Virus record (IMG/VR): IMGVR_UViG_3300020430_000080
Coordinates: 1-26,506 of that record
DNA length: 26,506 nt
From: a virus
Direction: 5' to 3' (one strand)
Below the pieces are notes generated by a model that saw nothing but the letters and a program-made list of their open reading frames with translations, ran no database searches and was not told where the DNA came from. Made by a program: the position numbers and the translations under genes. Below are positions 23,065 through 26,506 of this stretch, in pieces (positions within the stretch are counted from its first letter, which is position 1; every line of letters starts with the position of its first letter).

Positions 23065-23409
23065 ATGATTAAAAACGATATACACTATCAAATAACAGGA
23101 GATATTAACGCTGATTTTGGAAGTGTTGTAACTAATCCAATAATTAAAATAGCTGTTAGCGATAAGGGTGTTATTAACGATGGTTTATTGAAATGTGAAT
23201 ATAATATATACCTTTCACAGTCTGACTACAACAATGGTAAATACTTTTTTAAGGCTGAGTTAAACGGTGAGAGAGCTAAAAACTTTACTTATCCAATAGC
23301 TAATGTATTAACATGGTCAATAGGTACTTATAAAGAAGACCAACGCACTATTATAGCTGATACTTTTGGACTAGATATCAACAATGTTGTATTAGTCGAA
23401 GAGGTTTAA
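23065..23409 (+). CDS. Hypothetical protein, late structural operon
   Basis: A 114-residue, soluble, beta-rich protein (MIKNDIHYQITGDINADFGS, then CEYNIYLSQSDYNNGKYFFK). It lies 17 bases after the fibre gene with the same orientation, and there is no terminator between, so it probably belongs to the same operon. No signal peptide, membrane segment or recognised family. A small virion or fibre-assembly protein is a reasonable guess only. Confidence 0.6.
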   Translation: MIKNDIHYQITGDINADFGSVVTNPIIKIAVSDKGVINDGLLKCEYNIYLSQSDYNNGKYFFKAELNGERAKNFTYPIANVLTWSIGTYKEDQRTIIADTFGLDINNVVLVEEV

Positions 23410-23420
23410 AATTGTTTTTT

Positions 23421-23428
23421 TATATTTG
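23421..23428 (+). promoter_or_regulatory. -7 promoter box before the lysis cassette
   Basis: TATATTTG, a perfect TAnnTTTG, ends four bases before the ATG at 23433. A clear -33 TTTG is absent. It would produce a nearly leaderless transcript beginning with the 49-residue gene. Confidence 0.45.
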
Positions 23429-23432
23429 TTAA

Positions 23433-23582
23433 ATGAGTAAAGAACAAGCGTTAGAATTATTAGTGAGTTTAGCTTATTCAGCAGAATTACCAAAAGGTTT
23501 AACAGGTGTAGAGGCTTCTAAGTATCTAAATGGTATTGCTGAAGCGGAAAAGGTTTTAAAATCTATTATTAAAAAGGATTAA
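23433..23582 (+). CDS. 49-residue protein at the head of the lysis cassette
   Basis: A short frame, MSKEQALELLVSLAYSAELP..., encoding a mostly helical soluble protein of 49 residues. It starts four bases after a perfect -7 box and its stop overlaps the next start by one base (TAATG), so translation is probably coupled to the DUF5675-type gene. Composition matches neighbouring genes. Function unknown. Confidence 0.6.
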   Translation: MSKEQALELLVSLAYSAELPKGLTGVEASKYLNGIAEAEKVLKSIIKKD

Positions 23583-24019
23583 TGGAACTTCTAATCATAA
23601 GAGATACTTACACAAGTAAAAGCACTATAGGTCGGCTTTTTATTGATGGTGTTGAGTTCTGCTATACATTAGAAGATATTGTAAGGCCTAAAGGAATAAA
23701 AGTATATGGTGAGACTGCTATACCACATGGTGAATACAGCGTCACTATGAGCTATTCTAATAGGTTTAAAGAGTTAATGCCGTTGGTGTATAATAAACCA
23801 GATTTAACCGTAAGAGATAGTAAAGGTGTCTCTTTCAGTGGTATTAGAATACATTCAGGGAATACAGCAGAACACACACATGGTTGTATTTTGTTGGGAA
23901 GTAGTAAGAGCAAAGATTTTGTAGGTAGTAGTAAGAATACTTACAAAAAGTTTTTAAAGTTGTTGGGATACTTTGATATTATAAAATTAAAAATAGTTAA
24001 CGCAAATCAAAAAGCATGA
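23582..24019 (+). CDS. DUF5675-family protein, candidate lysis factor
   Basis: A 145-residue soluble protein of the DUF5675 type: N-terminal MELLIIRDTYTSKSTIGRLF, EFCYTLED near residue 25-32, the IPHGEYSV turn near 47-54, and the signature IRIHSGNTAEHTHGCILLG (88-106). H91, H98, H100 and C102 make a His/Cys cluster that could be catalytic or metal-binding, reminiscent of the HxxGC motif of L,D-transpeptidase-fold enzymes. No enzyme activity has been assigned by me to the family. It overlaps a holin-like gene by four bases (ATGA), so a cell-wall role in lysis is the best inference. Confidence 0.7.
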   Translation: MELLIIRDTYTSKSTIGRLFIDGVEFCYTLEDIVRPKGIKVYGETAIPHGEYSVTMSYSNRFKELMPLVYNKPDLTVRDSKGVSFSGIRIHSGNTAEHTHGCILLGSSKSKDFVGSSKNTYKKFLKLLGYFDIIKLKIVNANQKA

Positions 24020-24219
24020 AAAAAGTATTAAGTAAAGTAGGGAAGTGGTTCTTAGAGTCTAATAGTGAGACGGTTATCAAGGGTATTGATACTGTTGGTA
24101 AAAACAGGTTAAATAAGAAGAAGGTTGCTTTAGTAGTTACAGCTATTTTGGCTATATTGCTTTTATGCGGTGTAATTAGTGAGGAAACTTTCATTAAATT
24201 ATTCAGCGAGATTAATTAA
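24016..24219 (+). CDS. Putative holin / small membrane protein
   Basis: A 67-residue protein with a basic N-terminal half (MKKVLSKVGKW, then GKNRLNKKKV) and one transmembrane helix at residues 36-54 (KVALVVTAILAILLLCGVI), ending in a short amphipathic segment. Size, single span and position overlapping the DUF5675-type gene (ATGA at 24016-24019) fit a holin or holin-like pore protein that releases the cell-wall enzyme. A second group of candidates is spanin-like or antiholin proteins; none is ruled out. Confidence 0.65.
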   Translation: MKKVLSKVGKWFLESNSETVIKGIDTVGKNRLNKKKVALVVTAILAILLLCGVISEETFIKLFSEIN

Positions 24220-24228
24220 GTATTTTTC

Positions 24229-24245
24229 TAGCTCGTTCTGAGCTA
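24229..24245 (+). terminator. Small hairpin after the lysis cassette
   Basis: TAGCTC / loop GTTCT / GAGCTA is a perfect six-pair hairpin followed by a T-rich stretch without a clean run. It may act as a weak terminator or transcript end stabiliser before the stronger terminator 20 bases downstream. Confidence 0.45.
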
Positions 24246-24266
24246 ATCTTTCATTTTGTTTGTTTG

Positions 24267-24296
24267 CCCTCGCTTTAGTTAGCGGGGGTTTTTTTA
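24267..24296 (+). terminator. Rho-independent terminator closing the late region
   Basis: CCCTCGCT / loop TTAGTT / AGCGGGGG forms an eight-pair stem (one G-U) followed by seven T. It separates the lysis cassette from the accessory genes with their own promoters. Confidence 0.85.
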
Positions 24297-24303
24297 AAAT
24301 TTA

Positions 24304-24336
24304 TTTGCATGTATTAAAAAAATAATATTATATTTA
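24304..24336 (+). promoter_or_regulatory. Promoter for the type IX-like secreted protein
   Basis: TTTG at 24304-24307 and TATATTTA at 24329-24336, 21 bases apart, match the Bacteroidota layout with an A in place of the last G. The leader that follows is A/C-rich (AAACAAACAA) and the ATG lies 23 bases after the box. Confidence 0.65.
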
Positions 24337-24352
24337 CAGAAACAAACAAAAA
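24305..24352. repeat. 48-bp promoter/leader repeat, copy 1
   Basis: This stretch matches 25172-25219 at 45 of 48 positions (differences at 24310, 24338 and 24339). It covers the -33 and -7 elements and the start of the leader, so the expression unit itself is duplicated. Confidence 0.9.
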
Positions 24353-24359
24353 AATAGTT

Positions 24360-25166
24360 ATGAGAAATTTTATTACAGTATTATTAATTAGTGTTAAAAT
24401 AGGTTTAATTGCTCAGTGTAGTGAAGGTGATTATGTTAACCCTAGTCCTTTTCCACCTTCATTAGTTTTATTTAGTGGTGACACATTATCTTTAAGTGTA
24501 GATACTTATTTAGAGAATGTATCTATAACCGTTATGGATGGAGGTGTTATAAATATTTGTAACGGTGTTTTGTTTGATGTTAAAGGGTCTTTGTCTGTTA
24601 TGGGTGGAGGTTCTATTAATGTTTACGACTGCGGTACCAGAATAAACGTTGAAGGGTCTTATTTTGATGCTCCTTACTCTAAGGAAATAAATTGGTATTG
24701 TGGTGACTGTGGTATAGTTGAAATTTTAAGTGTTACAGGTTCTAAGTCAGGCGGTGAAGTTCAATGTTTTTCACCTCTACCAGTTGAGTTATCTTATTAC
24801 TCGTGTAATGGTAATTCTGTTGACTGGGTTACTTTATCAGAAATTAACTCAAGCCACTTCGTTTTAATGGGCTCTAATGACGCTGATTCTTGGAATGAAC
24901 TAACTACTATTGAGGCTCAAGGCGATTACGTAGGAGAAACTAAATACACCTATAAAGGAGAGTTAACTAAATACGTTAAGCTTGTTCAATATGATTATGA
25001 TGGAACCAATCAAACTTTTGATGTTAAGATGTGTGAGAACGTAAACAACAAAGGTGTAGAGATTCTTTATTATGTTAATGCTATTGGTCAAATTGTTAAC
25101 GAGAACTTTAACGGTGTTAGGTTTGCTGTTTACAGTAATGGAGAGGTAAAGAAAACTTTTAATTAA
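24360..25166 (+). CDS. Secreted protein with type IX secretion-like C-terminus
   Basis: A 268-residue exported protein. Residues 1-19 are a signal peptide (MRNFITVLLISVKIGLIAQ). Residues ~40-110 are a repetitive beta-helix-like stretch (GGVINICNGVLFDVKGSLSV). From 140 on comes LPVELSYYSCNG, then W156-T-S-E-I-N...F, the 'LPVEL-S-W-T-SE-N--F' phrase that in Bacteroidota typically precedes the sorting domain of type IX secretion (T9SS) cargo. The last ~36 residues, GVEILYYVNAIGQIVNENFN then GVRFAVYSNGEVKK, mirror the T9SS type A sorting domain (N-x-x-G-Q-x-V, then G-x-x-x-x-x-x-x-N-G-x-x-x-K). The protein is therefore expected at or outside the host surface. It has its own promoter. The function of the mature part is unknown. 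Confidence 0.75.
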   Translation: MRNFITVLLISVKIGLIAQCSEGDYVNPSPFPPSLVLFSGDTLSLSVDTYLENVSITVMDGGVINICNGVLFDVKGSLSVMGGGSINVYDCGTRINVEGSYFDAPYSKEINWYCGDCGIVEILSVTGSKSGGEVQCFSPLPVELSYYSCNGNSVDWVTLSEINSSHFVLMGSNDADSWNELTTIEAQGDYVGETKYTYKGELTKYVKLVQYDYDGTNQTFDVKMCENVNNKGVEILYYVNAIGQIVNENFNGVRFAVYSNGEVKKTFN

Positions 25167-25171
25167 AATAC

Positions 25172-25219
25172 TTGCACGTATTAAAAAAATAATATTATAT
25201 TTACGTAAACAAACAAAAA
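25172..25219 (+). promoter_or_regulatory. Duplicated promoter/leader, copy 2
   Basis: CTTG at 25171-25174 and TATATTTA at 25196-25203, followed by AAACAAACAA, copy the promoter at 24304 with 45 of 48 identical bases. It drives the 59-residue gene at 25228, whose ATG is 24 bases beyond the -7 box. The TTTG element is reduced to TTG. Confidence 0.7.
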
Positions 25220-25227
25220 CAAATAAA

Positions 25228-25407
25228 ATGAAAACAAAAGAAGAGTTACTAAATGAGTTAATTAGACAGGATGTTGAGAACTATAAGAACATTCAATTCT
25301 TTAAGACTGGGAGAAGAGAACTCCCCGCGGGTTACAGAAAAGAACTGTTAGAGATTTACGGACAGTTAAATACTCAAGGATTAAAAGAACTGCTAAAAAT
25401 AAAATAA
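25228..25407 (+). CDS. 59-residue hypothetical protein
   Basis: A short frame, MKTKEELLNELIRQDVENYK..., charged and largely helical, with a single turn around GRRELPAGYRKEL. No signal peptide or membrane segment; unlike the preceding gene it is cytosolic. It begins 24 bases after the -7 box of the duplicated promoter and ends 46 bases before the next gene. The composition (many Lys/Glu/Leu) and clean start support a real gene. Function unknown; size and charge allow a small regulator or inhibitor. Confidence 0.65.
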   Translation: MKTKEELLNELIRQDVENYKNIQFFKTGRRELPAGYRKELLEIYGQLNTQGLKELLKIK

Positions 25408-25422
25408 TAAACAAATAATCAT

Positions 25423-25430
25423 TATATTTA
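25423..25430 (+). promoter_or_regulatory. Candidate -7 box before the metallophosphoesterase gene
   Basis: TATATTTA lies 23 bases before the ATG at 25454, the same distance as at 24360. No -33 TTTG is visible, so it may be weak or read-through from 25172 may serve the gene. Confidence 0.35.
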
Positions 25431-25453
25431 ATAATTAGAAACGAACAGTAAAA

Positions 25454-26506
25454 ATGGGTAGAAAAAGCAAATTAGAGCCTTTTAAGGCTGAAATTTTAGA
25501 GTTAAGAAAAAAGGGTATGACTTACCCTCAAATTTCAAAACACTTAAAGAAAGAGCATGGCTTAGATATTAGTAGGCGTGGTGTTTGTGACTTTGTTATA
25601 GGTAATAATGAAGGTGACGCATTCGAAACTGAGTTGAGTGATAATAAGTTTAGTCTTCCTGACAATTGGTCGCATGGATGGCTAAAAGGTAAACACGCGT
25701 CTATCTTTATTAAAAACACGAAAGGTTTAATTACATTCGATGAAATGCGAGCGAAGTTTGTGGCTGAGATGAAACAATACTCACCTAGTTATAGAACTAT
25801 TAAAAGAAAACAAATTAAAGATAAACACTTACTAGTGTTAGACATTGCTGATTTGCATATGGGTAAGTATGCAAGTGAGTCAGAAACTGGTGACGCTTAC
25901 GACTCAGACAAGGCAATAGAAAGAGCTTTGGAAGGTGTTGAGGGTATTTTAAACAAAGCGAAAGGTTTTCCAATAGATAAAATAATGTTTATTATTGGTA
26001 ATGATGTTTTACATATTGACAACCCTAGAAATACTACAACTTCTGGGACTGGTCAAGATGTTAGTGGTATGTGGCACGAAAACTACGTAAGGGCTAGAGA
26101 TTTGTATGTTAAGATTATTGAAAGGCTAATGACTATTGCAGACGTTCATATAGTTCATAACCCTTCTAACCATGACTATATTAGTGGTTTTATGTTAGCT
26201 GATTCAATTTTCTGTTGGTTTAGAAAGTCTAAAAATATTACTTTTGATATTAGTAACAACCATAGAAAGTATTTTACTTATGGCGTTAATTTAATTGGTA
26301 GTTCACATGGTGACGGTGCTAAAATGGCTGACATGCCTTTGTTAATGGCTAATGAAGCACCTCTTTTATGGGCTGAAACTAAATACCGTTATATTTACTT
26401 ACACCATATCCACCACAAACAACAAACTAAGTTCATGAGTGGTAAAGACTATCAAGGTGTTACTGTTGAATATTTACGTTCTCCTAGTGGCCCTGACGCA
26501 TGGCAT
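25454..26506 (+). CDS. HTH plus calcineurin-like metallophosphoesterase (3' truncated)
   Basis: The frame is open to the window end; 351 residues are visible. Residues 1-48 form a helix-turn-helix-like domain (MGRKSKLEPFKAEILELRKK, then GMTYPQISKHLKKEHGLDIS). After a linker, the calcineurin-like metallophosphoesterase signature begins at ~127: D133-L-H135 (LDIADLHMG), GND at 182-184, N239-H240-D241 (NPSNHD), H285 in SSHGDG, and H318-I-H320. These cover all five metal-binding motifs of the family (D-H, GD, GNHD, H, GHxH), so the protein is probably an active nuclease or phosphatase. The combination of DNA-binding-type HTH and this enzyme suggests work on nucleic acid. Its neighbours are accessory genes with their own promoters, and the gene may open the early or replication region beyond the window. 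Confidence 0.75.
   Translation, partial: MGRKSKLEPFKAEILELRKKGMTYPQISKHLKKEHGLDISRRGVCDFVIGNNEGDAFETELSDNKFSLPDNWSHGWLKGKHASIFIKNTKGLITFDEMRAKFVAEMKQYSPSYRTIKRKQIKDKHLLVLDIADLHMGKYASESETGDAYDSDKAIERALEGVEGILNKAKGFPIDKIMFIIGNDVLHIDNPRNTTTSGTGQDVSGMWHENYVRARDLYVKIIERLMTIADVHIVHNPSNHDYISGFMLADSIFCWFRKSKNITFDISNNHRKYFTYGVNLIGSSHGDGAKMADMPLLMANEAPLLWAETKYRYIYLHHIHHKQQTKFMSGKDYQGVTVEYLRSPSGPDAWH

Noticed and set aside
24360-24420. Lipoprotein signal at Cys20 of the secreted protein
   Set aside because: The residue before Cys is Gln (LIAQC), which breaks the lipobox rule; a standard signal peptide is more likely.
1-26506. Integrase, repressor, tRNA genes, IS elements or a CRISPR array
   Set aside because: None was recognised on either strand, so I cannot say whether the phage is temperate; the genes could lie outside the window.

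Overview
The window is a continuous stretch of a tailed-phage genome (or an intact prophage-like segment) from a host in the Bacteroidota, most likely a flavobacterium. The evidence is the strongly AT-rich DNA, genes almost entirely on the + strand, A-rich rather than Shine-Dalgarno leaders, promoter boxes of the Bacteroidota type (TAnnTTTG, sometimes with an upstream TTTG), and a secreted protein that carries the hallmarks of type IX secretion cargo. A long tape measure protein, a tail-tube protein and no visible sheath point to a siphovirus. No integrase, repressor, tRNA, IS element or CRISPR array is visible.

Layout, left to right. (1) 3-674: C-terminal nuclease half of the large terminase. 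(2) 675-1096: gene-free control region with several repeat families. (3) 1097-3130: accessory ('moron'-like) cassette: secreted protein, 27-residue membrane peptide, glycosyltransferase, small acidic protein, coiled-coil protein and perhaps a second tiny membrane peptide, closed by a terminator. (4) 3230-7792: three adhesin or fibre-type virion genes, the first two sharing a duplicated N-terminal domain, then a terminator. (5) 7845-15896: membrane-anchored unknown, two tail-completion-type proteins, two baseplate/tail-tip proteins and the tape measure gene, then a terminator. (6) 15954-16144: compact control island with two dyads and 11-bp direct repeats. (7) 16145-16787: three tiny overlapping genes (two Cys-rich, one HTH-like). 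(8) 16844-23409: ClpP-type protease fused to a scaffold domain, major capsid protein, tail-tube protein (each of the last two followed by its own terminator), small protein, portal, connector, small fibre and an unknown. (9) 23433-24219: lysis cassette (DUF5675-type protein and a holin-like protein), then terminators. (10) 24360 to the end: promoter-driven accessory genes: a type IX-like secreted protein, a 59-residue protein, and an HTH plus metallophosphoesterase protein cut by the window edge.

The head and tail modules are rearranged relative to the textbook order (terminase-portal-protease-capsid-tail tube-tape measure-tail tip): here fibres and tail-tip genes precede the tape measure gene, and protease, capsid, tail tube and portal follow it. 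The two accessory cassettes at 1097 and 24360/25228 have nearly the same promoter and leader, and the two secreted proteins share almost identical 5' coding DNA for the signal peptide, suggesting a duplicated expression/secretion unit. All functional assignments rest on reading the translated sequence; no database search was possible.
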